DNA from: CAZUHB01 sp964620445
Lineage (GTDB): Bacteria > Planctomycetota > B15-G4 > CAYZWU01
Assembly: GCA_964620445.1 (NCBI GenBank)
Contig: CAZUHB010000023.1
Span: 26,433-90,432, forward strand
DNA length: 64,000 bases
Direction: 5' to 3'
Positions 43,426 through 52,324 of the stretch are shown here, in pieces. Every line of letters begins with the position of its first letter. Positions within the stretch are counted from its first letter, which is position 1. Under the pieces are notes generated by a model, which worked only from the letters and a program-made list of their open reading frames with translations, was not told where the DNA came from and searched no databases. A program made the translations under genes and the position numbers.

Positions 43426-44517
43426 TCAGCCGTTTTTACCTGCAAAATCTTTCAGGTAGTCGACGAGCGCCTTGATGTTGTCGAGCGAAATCGCGTTGTA
43501 CATCGACACGCGGATGCCGCCCACCGACCTGTGGCCCTTGAGGCCGTTGAACCCGGCCTCGCGGCCGTCGGCGATCAGCTTCTTCTCGAGCTCTTCCGTG
43601 GGAAGCCTGAAGCAGACGTTCATCAGGGAGCGGCTCTCCTTCTCGGTGGCGCCGCTGTAGAAGTCGCTCATCTCGTCGATCAGGCCGTAGAGGAGGTCGC
43701 CCTTGGCGCGGTTGATCTTCTCCACGCCGTCGAGGCCGCCCTGTCCGTCGATCCAGTCGAGAACGAGCTTCACCAGATAGATGGGGAAGGTGGGCGGCGT
43801 GTTGTAGAGGGAGTTCTTGTCCCAGATCGTCTTGTAGCGGAGCAGGGTGGGGAGCTTGTCGCTCTTGCACTTCTCGATCATGTCCTCGCGCATGACGATC
43901 ACCGTCACGCCCGAGGGGCCGAGGTTCTTCTGGGCGCCGGCGTAGATCATGCCCACCTTGTCGAGGGTGTAGCGCTTGGACAGGATGTCGGACGACATGT
44001 CGACGATGAGGGGCACGTCACCCGTGTCGGGGAAATCGGCCCACTGCGTGCCCTTGATCGTGTTGTTCGACGTGATGTGCACGTAGGAGGCATCCGGATT
44101 GAGAACGAGCTCGTCCTGGCCGGGGATCCGGTTGAAATTGGTCCCCTCGGAGCTCGCCGCCACCTTGGGCTCGCCCACGATCTGGGCTTCCTTGATCGCC
44201 TTGGTCGACCAGGTGCCGGTGTTGACGTAGTCGGCGGTGCGCCCCTCGTTCATGAGGTTGAGGGCGATCATGGCGAACTGGAGGCTCGCGCCGCCGCCCA
44301 TGAACATCACCTTGTAGTTGTCGCCCAGCCCGAGAAGCTTGAGTGTGAGCTGCTGCGTGTCGGCGAGCAGGCCGTCGAACTCCTTGGCGCGGTGGCTGGT
44401 TTCCATGATCGACATGCCGGAGCTCTGAAAGTTGAGAAGCTCGCCCCGGGCCTTCTCGAGCACGGGGAGAGGAATGGCCGAGGGGCCGGGGTTGAAGTTG
44501 ATGATACGCTCAGTCAT
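43426..44517 (-). CDS. serC: Phosphoserine aminotransferase
   Basis: 363 residues from ATG 44517, with AAGGAG eight bases upstream. NFNPGPSAIPLPVLE and the GGGASLQF loop are diagnostic. The PLP lysine is in YAGAQKNLGPSG. The C-terminus has GHRSVGGIRVSMYNAI, binding the substrate. It turns 3-phosphohydroxypyruvate and glutamate into phosphoserine. It follows serA by 29 bases on the same strand, forming a serA-serC operon for serine synthesis. Serine also feeds epsC-cysK and the charging of tRNA-Sec, which the selenoproteins upstream would require. Confidence 0.95.
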   Translation of the reverse strand: MTERIINFNPGPSAIPLPVLEKARGELLNFQSSGMSIMETSHRAKEFDGLLADTQQLTLKLLGLGDNYKVMFMGGGASLQFAMIALNLMNEGRTADYVNTGTWSTKAIKEAQIVGEPKVAASSEGTNFNRIPGQDELVLNPDASYVHITSNNTIKGTQWADFPDTGDVPLIVDMSSDILSKRYTLDKVGMIYAGAQKNLGPSGVTVIVMREDMIEKCKSDKLPTLLRYKTIWDKNSLYNTPPTFPIYLVKLVLDWIDGQGGLDGVEKINRAKGDLLYGLIDEMSDFYSGATEKESRSLMNVCFRLPTEELEKKLIADGREAGFNGLKGHRSVGGIRVSMYNAISLDNIKALVDYLKDFAGKNG

Positions 44518-44546
44518 GACAGGTCTCCTTTTATTCGCCTGCTTTA

Positions 44547-45419
44547 TCAAGCGTTGAACGCTTCGATTTTTTCCACGATGATGTCGCCGATCCGAAGGAG
44601 GTTCTCCTTGGTGCTGGCGCCGATGTGGGGGAGGGCCACCACGTTCGGCAGACCGAGGAGCGGAGAGCTTTCGGGCGGGTCGGAATACCAGACGTCGTTG
44701 CCGTAAGCGGCCACCTTGCCCGACTCGAGCGCCGCGGCGAGGTCCTCCTCGTTGATGCACTTGCCGCGGCCCGTGTTGATCATGAAGACGCCGTCCTTCA
44801 TCTTCGAGATCGTGTCGGCGTTGATCATCCCCTTGGTGTCGTCGGTGAGGGGTGTGTGAAGCGAGATGTAGTCGGCCTGGCCGAGGAGATCCTCGAGGGT
44901 GTCCACGTACTCGGCCACGTCCTGGTCGGTCTTGACCACGTCGTAGGCGATCACCTTCATGCCGAAGGCCTTGGCGCGCAGGGCGGTCTCGTAGCCGATC
45001 CGGCCGATGCCGATGAGGCCGAGGGTCTTCTTGTAGAGCTCGGTGCGCTTGCACTGCTTCTTGAGCCATTCGCCCTTGTGCATGCTGTTGTTGCCCTTGA
45101 TCACATGGTTGGGCAGGGAGATCATGAGCGCCATGGCGAGTTCGGCCACGGCGATACTCGACGCCTGGGGTGTGTTGTGCACCTGGATCCCCTTGCTCTC
45201 GGCATAGGGAATGTCGACGTTGTCGAGACCCACGCCGCCGCGGATGATCATCTTCAGGTTGGGGGCACCGTCGATGTATTCCTTGGTGCACTTGGTCTTG
45301 GACCGGATGAGAACCACGTCGGCTTCGGCCACGCGGCCCTTGTCGTCGAAGACCTCACCAAACTTTTTCAGGCGGTCGGGAAGACCGGGATCGAAGGCAT
45401 CGGAAATGAGAATCTTCAT
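44547..45419 (-). CDS. serA: D-3-phosphoglycerate dehydrogenase, short form without ACT domain
   Basis: 290 residues from ATG 45419 (AAGGAG upstream). NAD-binding motif GLIGIGRIGYETA, the catalytic Arg in MINTGRGKCIN, and His in ALPHIGAST are present. It oxidises 3-phosphoglycerate to phosphohydroxypyruvate, the first step of serine synthesis. It lacks the C-terminal ACT/ASB regulatory domains of long SerA, so serine feedback through those domains is absent. Its location directly before serC supports SerA rather than another 2-hydroxyacid dehydrogenase. Confidence 0.92.
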   Translation of the reverse strand: MKILISDAFDPGLPDRLKKFGEVFDDKGRVAEADVVLIRSKTKCTKEYIDGAPNLKMIIRGGVGLDNVDIPYAESKGIQVHNTPQASSIAVAELAMALMISLPNHVIKGNNSMHKGEWLKKQCKRTELYKKTLGLIGIGRIGYETALRAKAFGMKVIAYDVVKTDQDVAEYVDTLEDLLGQADYISLHTPLTDDTKGMINADTISKMKDGVFMINTGRGKCINEEDLAAALESGKVAAYGNDVWYSDPPESSPLLGLPNVVALPHIGASTKENLLRIGDIIVEKIEAFNA

Positions 45420-45657
45420 GGCCTTATCTCCTTGAATACAGGCCCCCCGCCGGCCCGGGCGCGGGGCTTTCCCATATCGATAATTTTTCATTTACGACGA
45501 ATGCTTTTTTGTAACACACAGCCGAGGGGGTGTGAATAGCGGTTTTCGACTTCGCCTCTTTTTTTTCCCCCTGCCAAAACCGGCTCATTCCAGATGTGCT
45601 CAAAGCCGAAAAGGAAGAATTGCGGTCGATCCAGCGGAGAATGGGAGGAAGACGTCG

Positions 45658-45882
45658 ATGCCACATGAAAACACCGGACGAACGGCCGGATGCGGCGCGA
45701 ATTTGACGAGATGCGGCAAGAACCCGGCCGAAGAGAATGGGTGCGGTTGCGGCGGCCACTCGGAGGATCCGCAGGGCGGCTGTCATTGCCCGGGCTGCGG
45801 CAGGCGCGTCGCCGATGAACAAACAGGGTGCGATGAGGGATCGTCCTGCCCGAACTGCGGAAAGAGAACGGGGCGAGGCTGA
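45658..45882 (+). CDS. Small Cys-rich putative metal-binding protein, 74 residues
   Basis: ATG 45658 has an excellent GGAGGA site seven bases upstream. The protein has about a dozen cysteines, in the clusters GCGCGG, CHCPGCGRR and SSCPNCGKR. The last two are spaced like one zinc ribbon (C-x-x-C ... C-x-x-C). The N-terminal part is Gly/Asn-rich. There is no signal peptide. It may hold zinc or an iron-sulfur cluster. It lies alone between serA and the TauE/SafE transporter, convergent with the latter. I do not recognise its family. Confidence 0.65.
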   Translation: MPHENTGRTAGCGANLTRCGKNPAEENGCGCGGHSEDPQGGCHCPGCGRRVADEQTGCDEGSSCPNCGKRTGRG

Positions 45883-45898
45883 TCTAACCTGTTTGAGA

Positions 45899-46807
45899 TT
45901 AGCTTATTAGAAAAACGAATATATAACGACCCGCAATGAACAGGATACAGGCCGCCAGGATGATCTTCACCGTTTTTGCGGGCAGGAATTTCTGGAATCG
46001 CGCCCCGAAATAGGTCCCCACCAGACCGCCCACGCCGAAGAGCAATCCCAGCATCCAGTCAGGCTGGACAGCGAGATCGGCCGGAGCCCACATCGGCGCG
46101 GCCACCGTGTAGAAGAGCACTCCGATGATGGAGCTCAAGAAGGTGCTGAGCAGGGTGGCTCCGGCGACGGTGTAGACGGGCAGGCGGAACATGGCGACCA
46201 GGAAGGGCGCGATGATGGCGCCGCCGCCGATCCCGTAGGTGCCGCCCACGATTCCGACCACCAGCGCGAGGGCGAAGAGACCGATCGGATTGAAGGTGAA
46301 CTCGGTGCCCTGAAAGGAGTAGGTGATGGCGCGCACCGAGATGTTCCGCGTCTGAATCCTCTCCGCCGATGCCGGATCGATCGTCTGGAGCCGGTCGTCC
46401 TTCTTGCGTCCCCATCCCAGAATATCGACGATGAGCCGGCCGCCCACGTAGAACAGAACGCACCCCACGAAGAACCGGAACGCGGCCGGATCGGGAAGAA
46501 AAACCACGCGCAGCCAGACACCGGTCAGAACGCCGGGAAAATTTCCAGCCGCGATGATCAGAACGAGGGGCCACACCATGCGTCCCTCGCGGATGAAGCG
46601 GTAGACGCCCCCGGGGATGCCGACGATGTTGTAAAAAAGATTGGTCGGACTCACGGCGGGGCTGCTGAAACCGAGCACGCTCACCTGGAAGGGAAGGAGC
46701 AGAAAGGCGCCCGAAACTCCCGCCATCGACGTGAAGAACGAGATGCCGAGCGCCGTGAGCGGCGGGATCAGCGGGAAGATCTCGACTCCGGAAACAGGAA
46801 ACTCCAT
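45899..46807 (-). CDS. TauE/SafE (TSUP) family anion exporter
   Basis: 302 residues from ATG 46807, which has AGAGG upstream. About eight membrane helices occur in two repeats. The first repeat has GVSGAFLLLPFQVSVLGFSSPAVSPTN in pieces, the second GTYGIGGGAIIAPFLVA, the paired glycine-rich segments typical of TSUP proteins. The family moves sulfite, sulfoacetate, thiosulfate or other organic anions across the inner membrane. A larger than usual cytoplasmic loop (GWGRKKDDRLQTIDPASAER) joins the halves. Given the sulfatase and cysteine genes in the window, a sulfur anion is a fair guess, but not shown. Confidence 0.87.
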   Translation of the reverse strand: MEFPVSGVEIFPLIPPLTALGISFFTSMAGVSGAFLLLPFQVSVLGFSSPAVSPTNLFYNIVGIPGGVYRFIREGRMVWPLVLIIAAGNFPGVLTGVWLRVVFLPDPAAFRFFVGCVLFYVGGRLIVDILGWGRKKDDRLQTIDPASAERIQTRNISVRAITYSFQGTEFTFNPIGLFALALVVGIVGGTYGIGGGAIIAPFLVAMFRLPVYTVAGATLLSTFLSSIIGVLFYTVAAPMWAPADLAVQPDWMLGLLFGVGGLVGTYFGARFQKFLPAKTVKIILAACILFIAGRYIFVFLIS

Positions 46808-46926
46808 CAACACCTCTTGGTTCGGACCCGCCGAACGCGGCGGGTTCCAGGATTTATAGGCCGAACGATTAGCTTTGGAAAGCGATTTCGAGATTTTCAC
46901 GCGCCACGGTGTGACGCGCCGAAGGG

Positions 46927-49900
46927 TCAGAGCTTGACCATCACCGGCCGGAGCGATGCCTCGTTGGCAACGACCTCGTTGTCGATCACGATCGTGAATC
47001 CCTCGGGACGATCGGCGTAGGGATTGTGGGTTCCCGGGCGGACCCAGACGATCTCCAGTTCCCGCCCATGGTATCGCAAACGGCTGAAACGGAAGTGGTC
47101 GAGCGATCCGACCACGGGCCGAAAAAGGGCCACGCCGCTGCTGCGCGGGACGAGCCCGCCAACGAATCGCAGGAGCAGATCATTGTACCGGGAACAAAAG
47201 GGGCCGGTTCCGGCTTGCTCGACGGTGAGGTCCGTGTGCCGGTCGAGGTAGACTTCGAAGGGCGCCGCGGCCGGCGCCTGCTCGGGCGCCCCGCGCCGGG
47301 CCTTGCCGAGCGCGTCGAGCAGTCGGGGGAAGGGTTTCTGTAACTCCCCCGGCGCGGCGAGGAACCGGAACGCGGCCCCATGAGGCCCGTTCCCGTCGCA
47401 CAGCCCCATGGCAAACGGCCAGAACCCGCCCGCGTCGCGGACTCCCAGGGGACGGTTCGTCTCGGCCCTCAGGGCGAAGAAGGACTTTTCCTCCGCGTCC
47501 CAGAGCAGATCGAGCACCGCTTCCCTGATGCGCTCCGCCTTCGTTCGAAAGGCGCGTTCCTTCTCACGATTCCCGAGCAGGGCATAACCCTCGGCCATGG
47601 CCTGGCAGGAGGCGAAAAGACAGGCCGCAAAATCGGGGCGCTCCACGCCGCTGCCCGGGAAATCATCGCCCGCGAGCGCCGGCAGGCCGTCGCCGTCGCT
47701 GTCCGCCGCCGACAGGGTGGCGTCCACGTTTCGCGCCAGGATGTCCAGAACCTCCTTCAAGTACTGCTCCTCGTTGTGAACGTGATAAACGCCCAGGGCA
47801 GCGGCCGGGATCGCGTGGGGAAGATAGGGTTCGGCTTCCCTGTCGATGCGCACGTCGGAGAAGAGACCGTCGCCGATGGGCGTGCGCAGGTGGGCGCGCA
47901 GCTGCCCCACGGCGAAACGTTTGTCGCGCAGCCAGCGCATCTCGCTCAGGATATGGGGCGTGGAACGGGCCGTCACCTGCGGTCCGTCCAATCCGCGCAG
48001 GCTCTCGTAGAAGACCGGCGCCGTGAGCGGGGGCGCCTGGGGCCACAGCATGTTGTGCCGCGCCCTGTACCAGCTGAGGTACCAGGCATATTCCATCTTC
48101 CTGTCGGCGCAATCGAAGAGAGGCACGAATTCGTCGAACCAGCGCGTGTATCTCTCCAGGTGCCGGCGGAGCGGATCGCCCTCGGCGCACCAGTCGCGCG
48201 CCTTGGTCATGGCGTTTCGCCTCTTGATGTCGGTCGCCAGAACGAGCGTGAACTCCTCCGTCCCCCCGGGCTCGATCTGAAGCGACCGGAGCAGGATGCG
48301 CCCCCGCCTGTCATCGCGGATCGGAACGAATTCGCTTCCTGTCAGCGCGAGGGTCACCGGAAGTCCGCAGAACGCCTTGTGCCCCAGGTGGAGCGGCCGG
48401 CGGCCGGTCGGGGGCGGGATCTCGGTCGTGACGGCCAGCAGAACGGGAACCTCGGGCGATGGGCTCGGGTCATCGTGCTTGCGCAGGACGATCTTGTCGA
48501 TGAACCGCCCGGGCGGCGGCAGATAGGAGAGTTGTACGCAGGGATCGGCAATCCGCGGCAAGGCGACGAAACGCCACACCGCGCGAGCATTCGCGGCCGG
48601 ACCGGTTCCCGCGGCGCCCTGCGCCAGGCGTTCGCCCACGGACGGAAAGGGGATCGTCTCCTCGCCGCCATTGTCGAAACGGAAGACGATTCCGGCGCTC
48701 GGTTTTGCGCCTCCGGAGCCCGGTTTCGCGCCGAAGCCGCGCGGCCCGGCCACGAGGCAGAGCAGATGGCACCAGGAGACAGCCGGCTCCTTTCCGGGCG
48801 CGTCGATCTCGATCGACAGTGGAAACCGGTTGGCGCGGTCCCCCGCGATCCCGCCCTTCAAGGCAACGAAAAGGGGCTTCGAATCGAGGCCTTGTACCGG
48901 GAGCATGTAGCGCACACCGTCGTAGTCGATCGATCCGGGAAGGTAGACGATCTGTTCTTTCATACCGCTCGGAAAACGACCCGATCCGGGAAGGTTCGGC
49001 GCGGGCCCGGGGCCCGGCAAGAGAAAGACGCCGTCCACCTTGATCGTGGAGTCCGCTTTCTCGGCCCGGAGGCCGAACTTGTGGAGACCCGGTTTCAGCT
49101 CCCCGACCGGCACGTGGACCGTGGACCAGTGTTCGGCCTTCGGGCCCCAGCCGCCGGTGGACGGAAACTCGACCGCCCTGGCGTCGACGTTGTCCACGAT
49201 CAGCTGAAAGCTCGCCGGGAACTCTCCGGCGCGCGCGTATCGGATCGAGACGGCGCGCGCCGTTTTATTGTCGTCGAAATCGGGCACGACCCCGGCCCAG
49301 AGCGCCAGATGACCTTCCGCGGCACCGAAAGCGCCGCCCAGGCACGCCCCTCCCGATGCGGCCGCCGCCGGCTCCGTGACGGCATCGCTCGGGAGGTAAA
49401 GAGCCTTCTCCCCCTCGATCCAGGCGAAAGGCGGGGCGCCTTGATCGGTGAAGAGGCGGCGGCCCGTACAGGGTGCGAGGTTTGCCGCTTCAGAGAGATC
49501 GAGATGGATCTGTCGCGATCGGGAACGGTCGAGGAGCGGCGTCAGACCGCTTCTGGCCACGGCCTCGATGGCGATCGGCGACGAGGTGCGGTTCGCCACG
49601 CGCACCCGGTCGACGAGCACGTCGTCGTCGGTGATGAACTTTCTTTCGATGACACGGATCGAGCCGTCCGGCGCGGAACGGGCACCCTCCGCGGCCGGCG
49701 GGCCGAGCCGCCACTCCACCTCGAGATGGGACGGCTGCCACGTGGTGCGTTCATGGAAGGCCTCGACCGCGCCCTCGGCGTCTCTGAAGGCGAGCTCGAT
49801 CGGATCCCCGAAATCAGGCACGCCGTGAATGTATCCGCAGCGCGCGCGCACGCCGAGCGCCTTCTCGATCCGGTCGGCGAAGAGACGGCGCCCGGTGGGG

Positions 49901-50046
49901 CCGAGGGTGTGGTCCCAGTCGTCGGTTCTTCTGAGGATCTCGTCGATGGGCGTTCCCATTCCGCGGACCGGGTCCTCCTGAGCCGGGATATCGGTCGGCG
50001 CGAGAATCGCGGCCATCAAAACGATCACCCCCATGGTGCGTTTCAT
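46927..50046 (-). CDS. Large secreted (alpha/alpha)6-barrel glycoside hydrolase-like protein
   Basis: 1039 residues from ATG 50046 (GGAG upstream) with a signal peptide MGVIVLMAAILAPTDIPAQ. The N-terminal ~550 residues are beta-rich, with jelly-roll features. The C-terminal ~450 residues have helical-barrel signatures of the GH63/GH37/MGH1-like clan: YAWYLSWYRARHNMLW, SADSDGDGLPALAGDDFPG, DFAACLFASCQAMAEGYALL, KAERIREAVLDLLWDAE and FWPFAMGLCDGNG. Such enzymes hydrolyse alpha- or beta-linked sugars. The exact family is uncertain. It ends the carbohydrate locus that runs from 60915 down. Confidence 0.7.
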   Translation of the reverse strand: MKRTMGVIVLMAAILAPTDIPAQEDPVRGMGTPIDEILRRTDDWDHTLGPTGRRLFADRIEKALGVRARCGYIHGVPDFGDPIELAFRDAEGAVEAFHERTTWQPSHLEVEWRLGPPAAEGARSAPDGSIRVIERKFITDDDVLVDRVRVANRTSSPIAIEAVARSGLTPLLDRSRSRQIHLDLSEAANLAPCTGRRLFTDQGAPPFAWIEGEKALYLPSDAVTEPAAAASGGACLGGAFGAAEGHLALWAGVVPDFDDNKTARAVSIRYARAGEFPASFQLIVDNVDARAVEFPSTGGWGPKAEHWSTVHVPVGELKPGLHKFGLRAEKADSTIKVDGVFLLPGPGPAPNLPGSGRFPSGMKEQIVYLPGSIDYDGVRYMLPVQGLDSKPLFVALKGGIAGDRANRFPLSIEIDAPGKEPAVSWCHLLCLVAGPRGFGAKPGSGGAKPSAGIVFRFDNGGEETIPFPSVGERLAQGAAGTGPAANARAVWRFVALPRIADPCVQLSYLPPPGRFIDKIVLRKHDDPSPSPEVPVLLAVTTEIPPPTGRRPLHLGHKAFCGLPVTLALTGSEFVPIRDDRRGRILLRSLQIEPGGTEEFTLVLATDIKRRNAMTKARDWCAEGDPLRRHLERYTRWFDEFVPLFDCADRKMEYAWYLSWYRARHNMLWPQAPPLTAPVFYESLRGLDGPQVTARSTPHILSEMRWLRDKRFAVGQLRAHLRTPIGDGLFSDVRIDREAEPYLPHAIPAAALGVYHVHNEEQYLKEVLDILARNVDATLSAADSDGDGLPALAGDDFPGSGVERPDFAACLFASCQAMAEGYALLGNREKERAFRTKAERIREAVLDLLWDAEEKSFFALRAETNRPLGVRDAGGFWPFAMGLCDGNGPHGAAFRFLAAPGELQKPFPRLLDALGKARRGAPEQAPAAAPFEVYLDRHTDLTVEQAGTGPFCSRYNDLLLRFVGGLVPRSSGVALFRPVVGSLDHFRFSRLRYHGRELEIVWVRPGTHNPYADRPEGFTIVIDNEVVANEASLRPVMVKL

Positions 50047-50114
50047 TGCGGTCTCCGAAAAACAGGCGGAACCTTCAAGAAAATCTTGGACCCTTCGTCG
50101 AGGCGCGTCCTCGC

Positions 50115-50657
50115 CTATTGCTCGTCGGGAGCTTCGAAAACGAGGAGACCCTTTTTCCACATGTTGAGCTGGGGGCCGTTCGAGTCGAAGGTGAACGTGT
50201 ATCCGGGCTGGCCCTCGGCATCGCAGAAGAAGAATCGGCAGCAGTCCGATTTCTGGTAGAGATGAACGCGCCATTTCTCATTCTCGTCGAACATGGCGAA
50301 GGCCGGCCCGTCGCCCCTGTGGTCCAGCGAGAGGCGCCACTTCCCCTTCTCGTCGAGAAGACCGAGCCGCGGACCGCTCTCGCTGTTGGACAGGGAGATG
50401 CGGGCCACCTCGTTCTTGTCCCAGAAGACGAGGCCGCGCGCATCGAGCTCCGCGCTGGCGTCACTGTCGGGATCTTCGATCACGATCTTGGGGACCTCGA
50501 TCTCCCGCGGCCAGATCGACTCCCTGATGTCATCGAAAAACGACCAGAGGACCAGGATCAGCAGAAAGAGACAGAAACCTCGCAAGGTGCTGTAGCTTTT
50601 CTCCAGTTTCTTGTTCCTTTCGTCGAGTTGATCGATGCGTTTTTCCAGATCTTCCAT
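50115..50657 (-). CDS. Coiled-coil single-pass membrane protein of unknown function
   Basis: 180 residues from ATG 50657 with GGGAG upstream. Residues 1-25 (MEDLEKRIDQLDERNKKLEK) form a short coiled coil, then one membrane helix (FCLFLLILVLWSFF). The outer domain (~55-180) consists of beta strands in repeated units such as ARGLVFWDKNEVARISL, RLGLLDEKGKWRLSL, AFAMFDENEKWRVHL, each ~22 residues with a D-x-x-x-K/E-W/V-R pattern. This looks like a beta-repeat found near sugar or surface genes. No function is known. It lies between the symporter and the glycosidase with short gaps, so is likely in their operon. Confidence 0.7.
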   Translation of the reverse strand: MEDLEKRIDQLDERNKKLEKSYSTLRGFCLFLLILVLWSFFDDIRESIWPREIEVPKIVIEDPDSDASAELDARGLVFWDKNEVARISLSNSESGPRLGLLDEKGKWRLSLDHRGDGPAFAMFDENEKWRVHLYQKSDCCRFFFCDAEGQPGYTFTFDSNGPQLNMWKKGLLVFEAPDEQ

Positions 50658-50686
50658 ACTTTCTCCCTGTCGATCTACGGGTACTC

Positions 50687-52309
50687 CTAACGAAAAATCA
50701 TGAAGAGGCTCGCCGATGCGCCGACCATCACGGCCCACCATAACAGGAGGTTGCGTCCGCCCCGGTTGAGATCTCTTTCACCCTCGGGGAGGCGCGCCCA
50801 GCGGCGGTTCCAGATCGCGTCGCGATCGAAGGACTCGGCCCGGCTCCGGGGCATGAGCCACGTCGCCGCCATGAGCGCAGCCAGGCAGAGGAACCAGTTG
50901 GCCGCCGCGCGGTTGAGCAGGGGTTTGAGTGTTTCGATTCCGTTCTTGCCGAAGCTCTCGGCAACGATCTTGAGGGCCACGCCGCTCGCGATGCCGAAGA
51001 TGAGCGTGAAGCAGGCCGCCCGCCCATGAGCGCGCGGCCAGATGAAGGCGGCGAGGAAGATCACCGTGATCGGCGGTGCGAGAAAGGCGGCCATGTCCTG
51101 GATGTAAATGAAGATTCCGCCTTCCCACCAGAGGAGGAGGGGCGCGAACGCCGTGCCCACGATGATGACCACGAGTGTCGACCAGCGGCCCACGCGCACG
51201 ATCTCCCGGTCTTCGGCATCGCGCTTCAGGAGGCGCTTGTACACGTCGACCGACCAGATCGTGGACGACGAGTTGAGCACGCTCGAGACGGTGCTCATGA
51301 TCGCCGCGATGAGCGCCGCGAGCAGGAGCCCCTGGCCCGCGGGTGGGAGGAACTCGCCGATCATCTTCACGTAGACCGCGTCCTCGGCCAGGCCCGGGCC
51401 GAACATGGCGAAGGCCACGAGCCCCGGGAAGACGATGATGAGCGGCAAGAAGACCTTGATCATGCCGCAGCCGATCACACCCATCTTGGCGTCCCACTCG
51501 GAGCGCGCGCCGAGGCAGCGCTGGATGTAGAACTGGTTGGTGCCCACGTACCACATGGAGAGGGTGAACCAGAAGGTGGCCACGCCGGTCCAGGGCGAAA
51601 CCTTGTGATCGGCGGGCAGGATCAGGCTGAAGCGATCGGGGTCCGCGTCGAGGTTGGTGCCGATCACCGACTGCAGGCCGCCCGCCCGGTCGGCGCCCAC
51701 GACGAGAAGGAGCAGGCCGCCGCCCACGAGGATCGTCACCTGGAGCACGTCGGTCCACACCACCGATTTGAGGCCGCCGTAGATGCAGTAGGCGGCTGTC
51801 ACGCCGGAGATGATGAGCACGCACCCCATGTAGGGCCAGCTGAACGCGGTGACCGGTTCCCGCATCGCCATCTCGTAGACGATCCGCCCGCCCACGTAGA
51901 GCGCCGGTGCGAGCACGACGAAGACCATGTGGAACAGGGAGAAGAAGGCAAACACCGACCGCGTGGCCGGATTGAACCGCCGCTCCAGGAACTCGGGGAT
52001 CGTGTAGAGCTTCTTGCGGTAGAAGAATGGGAGGAAGATCCAGATCAGCACGGTGTAGGGGATGAAGTTGCCCCACTCGAAGGTGGCCGGCGCCAGGCCG
52101 AAGGCATAGGCCGTGCCCACCATTCCGATGAAGTGTTCCGTGCCGATGTTCGAGCCGGTCATGGAGAGGCTCACCGCGTACCAGGGCAGCTTGCGGCCGG
52201 CGAGGAAGTAGTCGTCGGCTTTCTTCTTTTCCCGGCGCGCGACCCAGAAGCCGATGCTCAGGGTGATCGCGAAGTAGATGATGGTGATCGTCAGGATCGT
52301 CGGGTCCAT
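50687..52309 (-). CDS. Sodium:solute symporter (SSS family, SGLT-like)
   Basis: 540 residues with 13-14 membrane helices. The SSS signature is present: RREKKKADDYFLAGRKLPWYAVSLSMTGSNIGTEHFIG in segments at ~25-62, and later GLLLAALIAAIMSTVSSVLNSSSTIW with the Na+-binding Ser/Thr. The length and final helices fit the sugar branch (vSGLT-like). It uses the Na+ gradient to import a solute. Neighbouring genes suggest sugars released by the extracellular glycosidases. It follows the GH36-like gene by 15 bases on the same strand. Confidence 0.93.
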   Translation of the reverse strand: MDPTILTITIIYFAITLSIGFWVARREKKKADDYFLAGRKLPWYAVSLSMTGSNIGTEHFIGMVGTAYAFGLAPATFEWGNFIPYTVLIWIFLPFFYRKKLYTIPEFLERRFNPATRSVFAFFSLFHMVFVVLAPALYVGGRIVYEMAMREPVTAFSWPYMGCVLIISGVTAAYCIYGGLKSVVWTDVLQVTILVGGGLLLLVVGADRAGGLQSVIGTNLDADPDRFSLILPADHKVSPWTGVATFWFTLSMWYVGTNQFYIQRCLGARSEWDAKMGVIGCGMIKVFLPLIIVFPGLVAFAMFGPGLAEDAVYVKMIGEFLPPAGQGLLLAALIAAIMSTVSSVLNSSSTIWSVDVYKRLLKRDAEDREIVRVGRWSTLVVIIVGTAFAPLLLWWEGGIFIYIQDMAAFLAPPITVIFLAAFIWPRAHGRAACFTLIFGIASGVALKIVAESFGKNGIETLKPLLNRAAANWFLCLAALMAATWLMPRSRAESFDRDAIWNRRWARLPEGERDLNRGGRNLLLWWAVMVGASASLFMIFR

Positions 52310-52324
52310 GAAAGGGTCCTTGTC

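Noticed and set aside
47380..50259. Very long plus-strand open frame opposite the (alpha/alpha)6 glycosidase
   Set aside because: It is antisense to a protein with clear signal peptide and barrel motifs; its own translation is Arg/Gly-rich with no domain.
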